Shown here piece after piece: positions 34,885-43,132 of a stretch of 64,000 nt of DNA (within the stretch, counting starts at the first letter, position 1; each line of letters begins with the position of its first letter). This stretch comes from Halorhabdus sp. BNX81. GTDB taxonomy: Archaea; Halobacteriota; Halobacteria; Halobacteriales; Haloarculaceae. Under the pieces are notes generated by a model. It was not told where the DNA came from, searched no databases, and was given only the letters and a program-made list of their open reading frames with translations. The position numbers and the translations under genes were made by a program. The stretch lies in assembly GCF_029229925.1 (NCBI RefSeq), contig NZ_CP107254.1, forward strand, positions 124,001 to 188,000. The letters are read 5' to 3'.

Positions 34885-36113
34885 CAGTTGTCACCTCCGG
34901 TCTGGAGGAGTTCCTCACGCAGCTGTGGCCACGATTCCTGCTCGTCGAAGGTCATCGGATGGGAGGCCTCCATGGTCTCCTCGATCATCGCGCCGATCTC
35001 GGCGGCGGTGATGTCCCGGCCGGCCATCCCGATGACGAAGCTCTTGATCGGTGGCTGGTTCTCGGCGTGATACAGCGTGCCCTTGATCTCGCCGGCCAGC
35101 GCGGACTCGTAGCCGGGGGACATCTCCTTGGTCAGGACGCCGACGGCCTCGGCGTCTCCGAGCGCGGCCCGGATCTCCTCGGTCGGGAACGGCCGGTGGA
35201 CGCGCGGACGGACGAGCCCGACGTCGACGCCTTGCTCGCGGTACTGATCGATGACGCCGCGGATCGTCCCGCACATCGACCCCAGGGCGACCAGACGGTA
35301 GTCGGCGTCGCCGTGGTAGGTGTCGATCATGCCGTTGTACTCGGTGTAGTCCCGGCCGAAGACCTCCTTGAACTCCTCGACAGTCTTGGCCCAGACGTCC
35401 TTGGACTCCATCATCGCGGCCTGGATCTCGTAGCGGGCCTCCGTCCAGTGTTCCGGTCGGGCGTAGGCACCCATCGTCTTCGGATCCGAGGGGTCGAGTG
35501 TGAATTCCGGATCCCGCGGGGGGAGGAACTCGTTGACCTCCTCCTCGCTCGGGATGTCGGCGGGTTCCTGGACGTGGGTCAGAATAAAGCCGTCAAAGTT
35601 CGAGAGGACAGGGAGATTGACCTGTTCGGCGACACGGAAGCCCATCAGGACGTGGTCGATGGCTTCCTGGACGTCCTCGGCGTGGAACTGCAACATGCCG
35701 CCGTCGCGCTCGGCGAAGGCGTCGGTGTGGTCGGCCCAGATCGAGAGGGGGGCCGACAGCGACCGGTTGGCGACCGCCATCACGATCGGCAGGCGCATGC
35801 CAGCCGCCGTGAACAGCGGTTCACTCATCAGCTTCAGGCCCTGACTCGACGTCGCGGAGAACGCACGAGCGCCGGCGGCCGACGCGCCGATACACGTCGA
35901 GGCGGCGTTGAACTCGCTGTCGACCTTGATGAACTCGCTGTCGAGTTCCCCGTCGGCGACGAGTTCCGAGAGCTTCTCGACGACGCCCGTCTGGGGCGTG
36001 ATCGGGTACGCCGAGATGACGTCAGGGTCGGCCGCCATGACGCCCTTCGCCACGGCCGACGTCCCCTTCATTACCTGCTGTTCGTCCGAGGGGTTCAGTT
36101 CAGCTTTTGCCAT
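34884..36113 (-). CDS. porA: Pyruvate:ferredoxin oxidoreductase, alpha subunit
   Basis: PorA is the large 2-oxoacid-binding subunit. The 409-residue protein shows the AYPITPQTGVVEKLSELV signature near residue 35, VDSEFNAASTCIGASAAGARAFSATSSQG, and RSLSAPLSIWADHTD, which are characteristic of POR alpha in four-subunit enzymes. The gamma domain is not fused to it, unlike the two-subunit haloarchaeal PorAB. Two bases separate it from porD. It forms acetyl-CoA, CO2 and reduced ferredoxin from pyruvate together with its partners. Confidence 0.9.
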   Translation of the reverse strand: MAKAELNPSDEQQVMKGTSAVAKGVMAADPDVISAYPITPQTGVVEKLSELVADGELDSEFIKVDSEFNAASTCIGASAAGARAFSATSSQGLKLMSEPLFTAAGMRLPIVMAVANRSLSAPLSIWADHTDAFAERDGGMLQFHAEDVQEAIDHVLMGFRVAEQVNLPVLSNFDGFILTHVQEPADIPSEEEVNEFLPPRDPEFTLDPSDPKTMGAYARPEHWTEARYEIQAAMMESKDVWAKTVEEFKEVFGRDYTEYNGMIDTYHGDADYRLVALGSMCGTIRGVIDQYREQGVDVGLVRPRVHRPFPTEEIRAALGDAEAVGVLTKEMSPGYESALAGEIKGTLYHAENQPPIKSFVIGMAGRDITAAEIGAMIEETMEASHPMTFDEQESWPQLREELLQTGGDN

Positions 36114-36115
36114 TG

Positions 36116-36409
36116 TTATTTCTCCTCCCGAATCATTTCGATCGCGTCGGTCGGACAGACCTCGTCACAGATCCCACAGCCCTTGCAGTAGTCCAGATCA
36201 AACCCGTAGAGATCCTTTCCCTCGACCGGCTTGGCTGCCTGGTCGGGACAGTACGTATCACACTGTCCACAGGCGATACAGGCGTCGGGATCGACAACGG
36301 GCTTGAACTGCCGCCAGGATCCCGTCTTGTTCACGCGGGACGTGTTCGGTTCCACGACGGCACCGGTCGTAATCGTCAGGTCTTCGTATGGGTCTTCCGA
36401 TTGGCTCAT
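36116..36409 (-). CDS. porD: Pyruvate:ferredoxin oxidoreductase, delta (ferredoxin) subunit
   Basis: This 97-residue subunit has two 4Fe-4S motifs, CIACGQCDTYCP and CKGCGICDEVCP, that pass electrons from the TPP site to ferredoxin. The N-terminal half (GAVVEPNTSRVNKTGSWRQFKP) matches PorD-type delta chains. It overlaps porG by 4 nt and ends just before porA, so it is clearly part of the operon. Confidence 0.93.
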   Translation of the reverse strand: MSQSEDPYEDLTITTGAVVEPNTSRVNKTGSWRQFKPVVDPDACIACGQCDTYCPDQAAKPVEGKDLYGFDLDYCKGCGICDEVCPTDAIEMIREEK

Positions 36410-36945
36410 GCTGATACCTCCGAGAAGGCTTCGTTGGTCGCGGCGACGTTCTGCTCGCCGACCTCACCGCCGAACTTGCGGGTGATGACGGCTTCCATGC
36501 TCTCCTGGTCCAGCAGGCCGGTCGCGCCGGCAAAGGCACCCAGGAGGGCCGTGTTCATGATCGGGCGACCGAGGTGCTGGAGGGCGATCTCGGTCGCGTC
36601 GACCGTGACGACCTCGGCATCGGTCTCGATATCGAGGTCTTCGGGGTCTGCGTCAGTGTTGACCAGCACGAGGCCATCCTCGTTGAGCCCGTCGGTGACG
36701 TCGACGTACTCGAGCAGGCTCGTGTCCTGGACGATGACGAAGTCGGGCTCGTCGACCTGGCTGCGATCCGTGATCTTTGCCTCGTCGAAGCGCGCGAACG
36801 CCTCGACGGGCGCGCCCCGTCGCTCGACGCCGAACGCCGGGAACGCCTGTGCCCAGGTCCCTTCTTCGTGTGCTGCCTGTGCCAATAACTGTGCCAGTGT
36901 AACCGAACCCTGGCCGCCACGACCGTGAATGCGTATTTCTTCCAT
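36406..36945 (-). CDS. porG: Pyruvate:ferredoxin oxidoreductase, gamma subunit
   Basis: The gamma chain (179 residues) begins MEEIRIHGRGGQGSVTLAQLLA, the standard gamma signature, and has the PAFGVERRGAPVEAFARF block. It is the first gene of porGDAB. A GTG three codons upstream (36954) is possible, but the ATG at 36945 fits the family start. The upstream region (36946-37231) is AT-rich and has paired 11-bp repeats. Confidence 0.92.
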   Translation of the reverse strand: MEEIRIHGRGGQGSVTLAQLLAQAAHEEGTWAQAFPAFGVERRGAPVEAFARFDEAKITDRSQVDEPDFVIVQDTSLLEYVDVTDGLNEDGLVLVNTDADPEDLDIETDAEVVTVDATEIALQHLGRPIMNTALLGAFAGATGLLDQESMEAVITRKFGGEVGEQNVAATNEAFSEVSA

Positions 36946-37231
36946 TGTGATCACCGTGATAGAGTGACATCGAACGTGCGATGGTGGGCTCTTGGTTGAC
37001 CCCCTACGCCGTGTCGTCGCACGTCGTCGGTCATCGGAGAGTCCACCTACTTCAACGTATGTAATACATTATAACTAAAGTATACCCCCAAAATTCGGGG
37101 TGTTTAAGGGCAGTACGTCCGGTTTTTCACGATTTACCCCGAACGTATGTAAGGTAACCGATCATTCTAAATTATCTTTTGTTATAGTTTGGCGACAGCT
37201 ACAGGGCACAGCTACCGCTCCGCCCCGTCAG
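36946..37231. promoter_or_regulatory. por operon promoter region
   Basis: No gene lies in these 286 bases. It holds a T/A-rich core at 37065-37082 with a TTATAA motif, and two direct copies of AACGTATGTAA at 37054-37064 and 37142-37152, 88 bp apart. The GC content is far lower than in surrounding genes. The elements could bind a regulator of pyruvate oxidation. Confidence 0.5.
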
Positions 37232-37906
37232 TCAGGGCTCCTCGCCCGCAAGCGGTTTCAGGTCGTGGAGGGATTCGATAACCCGGGTTGGCTCCGCTTG
37301 ACCGACCGGTCGATCGCCGTCCCGGACCAGCAGTGCCGAGTCAGTACCGGCCCGATGGGCCGTCTCGACGTCCGAGCGTCGATCGCCGACGAAGAGCGTA
37401 TTGACCGGGTCCACGCCGAGGTCATCGAGGGTCTGCCCCAAGTAGTGGGGGTCAGGCTTCATTCGATCGTAGCCGGCCAGCGTGGGTGCCCGGCCGCGGA
37501 CGGCCCCAAAGACATCCCCCCAGTCGAAGTAGTCACGGACGAACCGGACGGTGCCGTGGCGGTTGTTGCTCACGATCCCCAGCGTCGCCGCCTCGGCCAA
37601 CTCCATGAGCACGCCGACGTCGTCGAACGGTTCGCGCTCGCCGGCCGTGATTCGCTCGTTTTCCAGAACTGTCGAGGCGTGTTCGCGATAGCCCCAGAAG
37701 GCGTCCGGAGCACAGTCGTGCCGGTCACAGAACCGCCGGACTTCGTCAGTATCGTCCGGGTTAACCAACTCCTCGGGGACCGCTTCAACGGTCACGTCGA
37801 AGTCAGCGAGCGTCTCCCGGGTCGCTTCTCGGTAGACGGCGGGGGCCGTGTGATAGCCCGTTAGCAGGACGCCGTCCAGGTCGAAGACGATGGCGTCGTA
37901 GGACAC
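37232..37906 (-). CDS. HAD-superfamily hydrolase
   Basis: This 224-residue protein has the full HAD set: Asp9/Asp11 in VFDLDGVLL, a threonine/serine block GIVSNNRHGT, a lysine in RMKPDPHYL, and VGDRRSDVETAHRAG. It resembles phosphoglycolate phosphatase-like enzymes with a helical cap (about 20-95). The start is a GTG at 37906 directly before the motif; the 57 upstream codons do not look coding. Substrate is unknown. It is upstream of the por operon on the same strand, but 286 bp away. Confidence 0.85.
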   Translation of the reverse strand: MSYDAIVFDLDGVLLTGYHTAPAVYREATRETLADFDVTVEAVPEELVNPDDTDEVRRFCDRHDCAPDAFWGYREHASTVLENERITAGEREPFDDVGVLMELAEAATLGIVSNNRHGTVRFVRDYFDWGDVFGAVRGRAPTLAGYDRMKPDPHYLGQTLDDLGVDPVNTLFVGDRRSDVETAHRAGTDSALLVRDGDRPVGQAEPTRVIESLHDLKPLAGEEP

Positions 37907-38312
37907 GGATATCGTTCCTTCGGGCAACTCGCAGGTAGATGTTGTGATTGGGGTTGTCTGGCTCGCGATCACATCGGGTGTCCGGATAGGACGGGCCGGG
38001 ATCGAAAACGGCTTAGTCCCCTCTCGTCGATGACTGGCCCTCCTGAGAGAGCAGCCAGATCCGTTCCCGTCGGCCACGAAGTCATCGTTGCTCCTACGCT
38101 ACGAGCGTGCTCACCGGACAGTCATCGTCGGCCCCGTGGGACGCCGGCAAACATACAGTCCCCCGAACGGCCGGGCCGCTCTCCCAGGCTGGGGGGCACT
38201 GCGACGACCGGGAACGCCTCCCCCGAGACCCCCGGCGATTCGACACGGCGGGAACCAGGCGTGCGAACGATGCCCCGACGAATCTTCGCTGATGGCGACT
38301 CAACCGCCTCGG
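37907..38312. other. Region without a convincing gene
   Basis: Several overlapping frames here are rich in Arg, Pro and Ser and look like artefacts of high GC. I see no motif, no signal peptide and no RNA structure I can support. Confidence 0.5.
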
Positions 38313-38402
38313 TCAGTTCGACGACGGTCCGGACTCGTCATCGTCGAGCCCGAGCACCGATTTGACCGTGTCGATGATCCCCTCGTCGTCCGACATAGAC
38401 AT
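38313..38402 (-). CDS. 29-residue acidic micro-ORF
   Basis: An ATG at 38402 (or 38396) opens a frame of 29 codons reading MSMSDDEGIIDTVKSVLGLD followed by a DDDES tail and SSN. The composition (acidic, amphipathic helix IIDTVKSVLGL) is typical of haloarchaeal proteins and unlike the surrounding noise, and an AT-rich stretch lies just upstream (38403-38450). It is too short to be sure. Confidence 0.35.
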   Translation of the reverse strand: MSMSDDEGIIDTVKSVLGLDDDESGPSSN

Positions 38403-38560
38403 TCGTTACATATCTGCCACCGGTTACTTAATATTTTCCTCCAGGATGGATTTCCGATACGCTATTCGAGAAATACTGCGACGTGTCTCGGGGTGGACCG
38501 TACACCGTGGTCGTCTGACACTGGCCCGGGTCGTTGTTCGCCCAGCCGCGTTACCGCTGC

Positions 38561-39514
38561 TTACGACAGCAGGTCGACGACCGCGTCGTAGGCGGGTTTC
38601 CGGTCGTAGCTGTCGTCGAGCAGGAGGGGGTCCTCGGTCAGCGTGTCGTCGAAGTGGGGGATCCATGAGTGGTGGTCGGCGACGCCCCAGGCGACGATAG
38701 TGTCACAGCCCGCCTCGGTGGCTTTCTCGACGATCTCACGATAGTACTCGGCCTGGACCGTCCGGTGGTCCTCGGGCGGATCTTCGGCCGTGTAGGCGAC
38801 ATCCATCTCGGTGATCTCGACCTCCAGGCCGAGGTCTTTGAAGCGCTCGATGTTCTCGGCGACCGAGTCGGGATCGACGGGGTCGTGCAGCGCGTGCATC
38901 TGGAGGCCAACGCCGTCGATGGGGACGCCACGGTCGAGCATGCCCGAGACCAGCTCGTAGATCTCGTCGGACTTGTCGTTGATCCCGTCCGCGCCGTAGT
39001 CGTTGTAGAAGAGGTCAGCGTCGGGGGCGGACTGGTGGGCCCACTCGAAGGCCCTGTCCAGATACTCCTCGCCGAAGGCCCGCAGCCAGGGCGTCTCGCG
39101 CAGCCCGCCGTCGTCGGCGACGGCCTCGTTGACGACATCCCAGGTGTCGACGTCGCCGGCGTACCGCGCGGCGACCGTGCGGACGTGGTCTTCGAGCAAG
39201 CGACGGAGTTCCCGGTCGGTGTACTGGAAGGGGACCAGCCATTCGGGCAGCTGGTTGTGCCAGACCAACACGTGCCCGCGGAAGTACATGTCGTGTTCGC
39301 GGGCGAACTCGGCGATCAGGTCGCCGTCCGTGAAGTCGTACGTGTGCTCGTCGGGTCGCAGCGGCCCCATCTTCATGGCATTCTCGGCCGTGACGGCGTT
39401 GTACTCCCGCAACGCGTCCCGATACTGGAAGTCTCCCCGGATCGGGTCGGCTGCGGCCGCTGCCCCGATTTTGACATCGTTGTCGTCTGCCACGTCTCGC
39501 AGGGTCGGTGCCAT
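38561..39514 (-). CDS. GH10 endo-1,4-beta-xylanase, intracellular
   Basis: This 317-residue glycoside hydrolase family 10 enzyme hydrolyses internal xylan or xylooligosaccharide bonds. The acid/base Glu130 (WDVVNEAV) and nucleophile Glu236 (EITEMDV) are present, with FRGHVLVWHNQLPEWL and NDYG blocks of the GH10 barrel. It has no signal peptide or Tat motif and no binding module, so it should act on imported oligosaccharides. The start at 39514 is supported by a TATA box 28 nt upstream. No sugar transporter is adjacent. Confidence 0.93.
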   Translation of the reverse strand: MAPTLRDVADDNDVKIGAAAAADPIRGDFQYRDALREYNAVTAENAMKMGPLRPDEHTYDFTDGDLIAEFAREHDMYFRGHVLVWHNQLPEWLVPFQYTDRELRRLLEDHVRTVAARYAGDVDTWDVVNEAVADDGGLRETPWLRAFGEEYLDRAFEWAHQSAPDADLFYNDYGADGINDKSDEIYELVSGMLDRGVPIDGVGLQMHALHDPVDPDSVAENIERFKDLGLEVEITEMDVAYTAEDPPEDHRTVQAEYYREIVEKATEAGCDTIVAWGVADHHSWIPHFDDTLTEDPLLLDDSYDRKPAYDAVVDLLS

Positions 39515-39537
39515 ATCGGAACTGTCGGTCGTTCGCA

Positions 39538-39547
39538 GTATAAATAT
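39538..39547 (-). promoter_or_regulatory. TATA box of the xylanase gene
   Basis: On the minus strand ATTTATACT lies about 28 nt before the ATG at 39514, indicating a leaderless mRNA and excluding the longer in-frame extension to 39733. Confidence 0.55.
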
Positions 39548-40211
39548 GTGGATGTATTTCTTCCAATATGCCGGTTCGCGGACACGGGCTTGCGGGTCCG
39601 CTGACACGGTCCGGTGCGTCCGTTCCTTCGAGCGTTGCCTCGGCGAGGACGTGACCCTCGATGGCGGCTTCGAGGTCGTCCGTCGTCGCCCCTGGCCCCA
39701 GCGACAGCGTCGTGTCCAGCGCGTACGCGACACATCGATACGCGTGCCGGCCGTCCGGCACGCCCGCGATCGAAAGCGGGAGTTGACGGTGGCTTCGGTG
39801 TCGTCACTCCCCCTCGGGATCGCCGTCCCCGAAGGCCGGGCTGGTGAGTGATGTTGCTGCCATCGTTGTTCTCACGGGTCGGCTTCCGGCCACGTTCGCT
39901 CGCACCGTTGTCCCCCCGTTGCAAAAATATCTTCCTATTAAACATACACTCAATAAATGTATATAAAATAATCTTATTCGGTGCTGTATCCATTTTCGAA
40001 TTACTTCCCACGTGGGAACTATATATCTATGTTTTCTTATATTTTTGACCACGTACCTGCGGTGCGTAGTCACATACCACGCTTCTTTGTGGTAATTCTT
40101 GCCGTATCGGATCGCTCTGATAAGTTTCATATCCCTGGGGGACAGAGTCCTCTAGACATGGCGATCACCGCCACCCGACGGTGGCCGTCACCCCCGGAGG
40201 GACACTAACAA
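39548..40211. other. 664 bp intergenic region, partly AT-rich
   Basis: The left part (39600-39870) keeps a possibly decayed minus-strand frame with an Ala/Glu-rich segment (DDLEAAIEGHVLAEATLEG) preceded by a stop, perhaps a gene remnant. The right part (39915-40140) is very AT-rich for this genome and holds a 14-bp perfect palindrome at 40005-40018. It contains the pyruvate kinase promoter. No tRNA or CRISPR is present. Confidence 0.45.
40005..40018. promoter_or_regulatory. Perfect palindrome upstream of pyk
   Basis: TTCCCACGTGGGAA is a perfect 14-bp palindrome, immediately followed by a CTATATATCT box (40019-40028). It is about 190 nt before the pyk start. It looks like an operator for a dimeric regulator. 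The known TrmB motif (TACT-N8-GAGTA) was not seen. Confidence 0.45.
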
Positions 40212-41960
40212 ATGCGCAACGCCAAAATCGTCTGTACGCTCGGACCTGCATCGGAGACTAAAGAGGACATCAGGAATCTCGCCGAGGCCGGCATGTCGGT
40301 CGCCCGACTCAACGCCAGCCACGGTTCGCCGGAACACCGGCGCACGATGATCGACCGCATTCGCGAGGTCGACGCGGAGATGGACAAATCCCTCGCGGTC
40401 ATGCACGACATCCCCGGCCCGGAAGTTCGGACTGCCCCGATCCGCGACCCGATCGAACTCGAGGGTGGGACCACGATCCGGTTTTATAAGGGAGATGATG
40501 CGACACCCGAAGAGGTCGGCCTCTCCGTGGACATTTCGGTCGTCGAACCGGGCGACAGTGTCCTGCTCGACGACGGCCGCATCGAAACGACGGTCGAAAA
40601 AGTCGAGGACGGCGACGTCTACGCCCACGTCGAGAACGGCGGCGAACTCGGCGCGCGCAAGGGCGTCAACGTCCCCGGCGTCGAACTCGGCCTCCCGTTC
40701 CCGACCGAACAGGACCGGACGGAACTCGAAGTCGCCGCGGAAAAGGAGGTCGACCTCGTGGCGGCGAGTTTCGTCCGCGACGGCGACGACGTCCGCAAGA
40801 TCGGCGATTTCCTTGAGAACGAAGGGACCGAAGTGCCGGTCGTCTCGAAGGTCGAACGCAAGGGTGCCGTCGAGAATCTCGACAGTATCATCGAGGCGTC
40901 CTACGGCGTGATGGTCGCTCGCGGTGACCTCGGCGTCGAGTTACCCCTCGAAGAGGTGCCGCTGTATCAGAAACGGATCATCCGGCAGTGTAACGAGGCC
41001 GGCGTGCCCGTCATCACCGCCACGGAGATGCTCGACTCCATGGAGGAGTCCCGACGCCCGACCCGCGCGGAAGCCTCAGACGTGGCCAACGCCATCTTCG
41101 ACGGGACCGACGCCGTCATGCTGTCTGGCGAGACGGCCATCGGCGAGCATCCGCCCCGCGTCGTTTCGACGATGGCCGACATCGTCAACGAGGTCGAACA
41201 AAGCGCGGAGTACGCCGAACTCCGCGACCAGCGGATTCCCCATTCCGATAAGACTCGGACCGATGCCCTCGCGCACGCGGCCCGAACGCTGGCGGACGAT
41301 ATCGACGCGACCGCGATCGTCGCCGCCAGCGAGTCGGGCTACACCGCCCTGCGGACGGCCAAGTTCCGCCCCGAGGTCCCGATCATCGCCTCGACCCCAA
41401 GCGAGCGGGTTCGCAGACAACTCGCGCTCGCGCGTGGCATCTTCCCGACGACGGCCCCCTTCACGACGGAGGGCGCCGACGCAATCGTCCAGAACGCCGT
41501 CCAGTCGGCGCTGAAGACCGGCATCGCCGAGAGCGGCGACACCGTCGTGGTCATCTCCGGCATGATGACCGAACTCGAGGGCACCAGTACCTCGAATATG
41601 CTCAAGGTTCACCTGGCGGCCGAGACCGTGGCAACTGGACAGTCCGTCGTCGACGGACTCGTCACGGGTCCGTTGGTGCGAACCGCCGACGGTGATCTCG
41701 AAGACGTCCCTGACGATGCGATCGTCGCCGTCCCCGAGGACTTCGACGACGAGTTCCTGGGCGATCCCGAAACGCTCGGCGGGATCATCGATGGCCACAC
41801 GAACCGACGCGGGCACGCTGTCACCGTCGGTCGTCGCCTCGACATTCCCACGGCGAGTCACATGACGGTTCCCGACGACCTCGAAGACGGGGCGACCGTG
41901 ACGCTCGACGCCGAGCGCGGCGTCCTCTATAAGGGCCAGCTCGGAACGCTCGACGACTGA
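40212..41960 (+). CDS. pyk: Pyruvate kinase
   Basis: Pyk converts PEP and ADP into pyruvate and ATP. The 582-residue protein begins MRNAKIVCTLGPASETKEDI, has MSVARLNASHG, the active-site block VMVARGDLGVELPLEEVPLYQK, and ITATEMLDSM. After the usual domain C (to about residue 475) it carries an extra C-terminal domain related to the swivelling PEP-utilising domain (about 490-582, GGIIDGHTNRRGHAV), as seen in some bacterial and haloarchaeal enzymes. It feeds the POR enzyme encoded upstream. Confidence 0.95.
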   Translation: MRNAKIVCTLGPASETKEDIRNLAEAGMSVARLNASHGSPEHRRTMIDRIREVDAEMDKSLAVMHDIPGPEVRTAPIRDPIELEGGTTIRFYKGDDATPEEVGLSVDISVVEPGDSVLLDDGRIETTVEKVEDGDVYAHVENGGELGARKGVNVPGVELGLPFPTEQDRTELEVAAEKEVDLVAASFVRDGDDVRKIGDFLENEGTEVPVVSKVERKGAVENLDSIIEASYGVMVARGDLGVELPLEEVPLYQKRIIRQCNEAGVPVITATEMLDSMEESRRPTRAEASDVANAIFDGTDAVMLSGETAIGEHPPRVVSTMADIVNEVEQSAEYAELRDQRIPHSDKTRTDALAHAARTLADDIDATAIVAASESGYTALRTAKFRPEVPIIASTPSERVRRQLALARGIFPTTAPFTTEGADAIVQNAVQSALKTGIAESGDTVVVISGMMTELEGTSTSNMLKVHLAAETVATGQSVVDGLVTGPLVRTADGDLEDVPDDAIVAVPEDFDDEFLGDPETLGGIIDGHTNRRGHAVTVGRRLDIPTASHMTVPDDLEDGATVTLDAERGVLYKGQLGTLDD

Positions 41961-42141
41961 GGACACGACTTTCGGTTCCGTTGTTGCTTCGTCACTGTTT
42001 GGGTCCGAGATAGCTCGACTTGCGTTCGTCTTTTCACGCAGCCTTCGTGGCAGTGCCCACCCACTTTCAGTGGCAGCGAGGCGATACCATTCACATCGAA
42101 ACGCGTGCAGTTAAGTGGACCAACGCCATTCCTGAACGTAT
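41961..42141. other. Intergenic region with glk promoter
   Basis: It holds a TTAAG box at 42111-42115, about 28 nt before the glucokinase ATG. I see no RNA gene. A short CCACT/AGTGG stem at 42061-42073 is weak. Confidence 0.35.
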
Positions 42142-43116
42142 ATGGCCGCATACGCAGGTGTCGACCTCGGTGCGACGTACGTCCGTGCCGTCGTCGGTGA
42201 CGAGACTGGCGAGGAGATCGGACGGGACAAAGGAGAGACGCCGCCTGGACCGACTGGCACCGCCGTAACTGAGGCAATCCTCGAGACGCTGCGTGCCGCG
42301 TGTGCGGACGCGGACGTCGACCCATCCGACCTCGAGGCCGTCGGGATCGGGTCGGTCGGGCCGCTGGACCTCGACGAGGGTGTCGTCGAGAACCCGGCGA
42401 ACCTCCCGGATACGATCGAGACGATCCCCCTGGTGGGGCCGATCGAGAACCTCACCGAGGCGGACGAGGTGCATCTCCACAACGACGCCAACGCCGGGGT
42501 GATCGGTGAGCGGTTCTACAGCGACCAGAACCCCGACGACATGGTCTATCTCACTATCTCGACGGGGATCGGGGCCGGTGTCTGCGTCGACGGCCACGTT
42601 CTCAGCGGGTGGGACGGCAACGCCGGCGAGATCGGCCACATGACCCTCGATCCGGAGGGAACGATGACGTGTGGCTGTGGTCAGGAGGGTCACTGGGAAG
42701 CTTACGCCTCGGGGAACAACATTCCCCGGTACGCCCGGGAGTTCTACCAGGCCGGCGACTGGGAGACAGATATGCCCGTCATGGACGCCGATTTCGAGGC
42801 CCCGGACCTCTTTGAGTACGCCGGTGAGGACGCGTTTGCCGACGCGGTTATCGATCGCCTCGCGACGTTCAACGCGATGGGCGTCGCTAACATCGTCCAG
42901 GCGTACGCACCGCTGGTGATCTACATCGGCGGAGCCGTTGCCGAGAACAATCCGGAACTGGTCGTCGAGAAGATCCGTGATCGCCTCCCCGAGATGGTCT
43001 TTGGCAACATTCCCGAGATCAACATCACGACGCTGGGCGACGACGTGGTGGTCAAGGGCGCACTCGCGAGCGCCCTCACCCAGGGGACCGGTGACCGCGG
43101 AAAGCTGCGCGAGTGA
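42142..43116 (+). CDS. glk: ROK-family glucokinase
   Basis: This 324-residue kinase phosphorylates glucose (or another hexose) with ATP. It has the phosphate-1 motif GVDLGATYVRA, LHNDANAGVIGE with the catalytic Asp, ISTGIGAGV, and ending YIGGAVAENNPE. The ROK zinc motif reads CGCGQEGHWEAYASG: the third Cys of the usual CxCGxxGCxE is His (near residue 184), a change I recall in other haloarchaeal Glk. It fits sugar catabolism with the neighbouring pyk. Sugar specificity is inferred. Confidence 0.88.
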   Translation: MAAYAGVDLGATYVRAVVGDETGEEIGRDKGETPPGPTGTAVTEAILETLRAACADADVDPSDLEAVGIGSVGPLDLDEGVVENPANLPDTIETIPLVGPIENLTEADEVHLHNDANAGVIGERFYSDQNPDDMVYLTISTGIGAGVCVDGHVLSGWDGNAGEIGHMTLDPEGTMTCGCGQEGHWEAYASGNNIPRYAREFYQAGDWETDMPVMDADFEAPDLFEYAGEDAFADAVIDRLATFNAMGVANIVQAYAPLVIYIGGAVAENNPELVVEKIRDRLPEMVFGNIPEINITTLGDDVVVKGALASALTQGTGDRGKLRE

Positions 43117-43132
43117 TCGAATTTTCAGACGT

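Noticed and set aside
37907-38591. Plus-strand frames 38030-38365 and 38088-38591
   Set aside because: Arg/Pro/Ser-rich composition unlike haloarchaeal proteins, mutually overlapping, no motif.
39015-39761. 248-codon frame overlapping the xylanase start
   Set aside because: Most of it is a shadow of GH10. Only its first part (39600-39761) looks faintly coding and may be a gene remnant, which is too weak to list as a gene.
39915-40140. Replication origin in the AT-rich region
   Set aside because: No orc1/cdc6 gene and no recognisable origin recognition boxes; only one palindrome is present.
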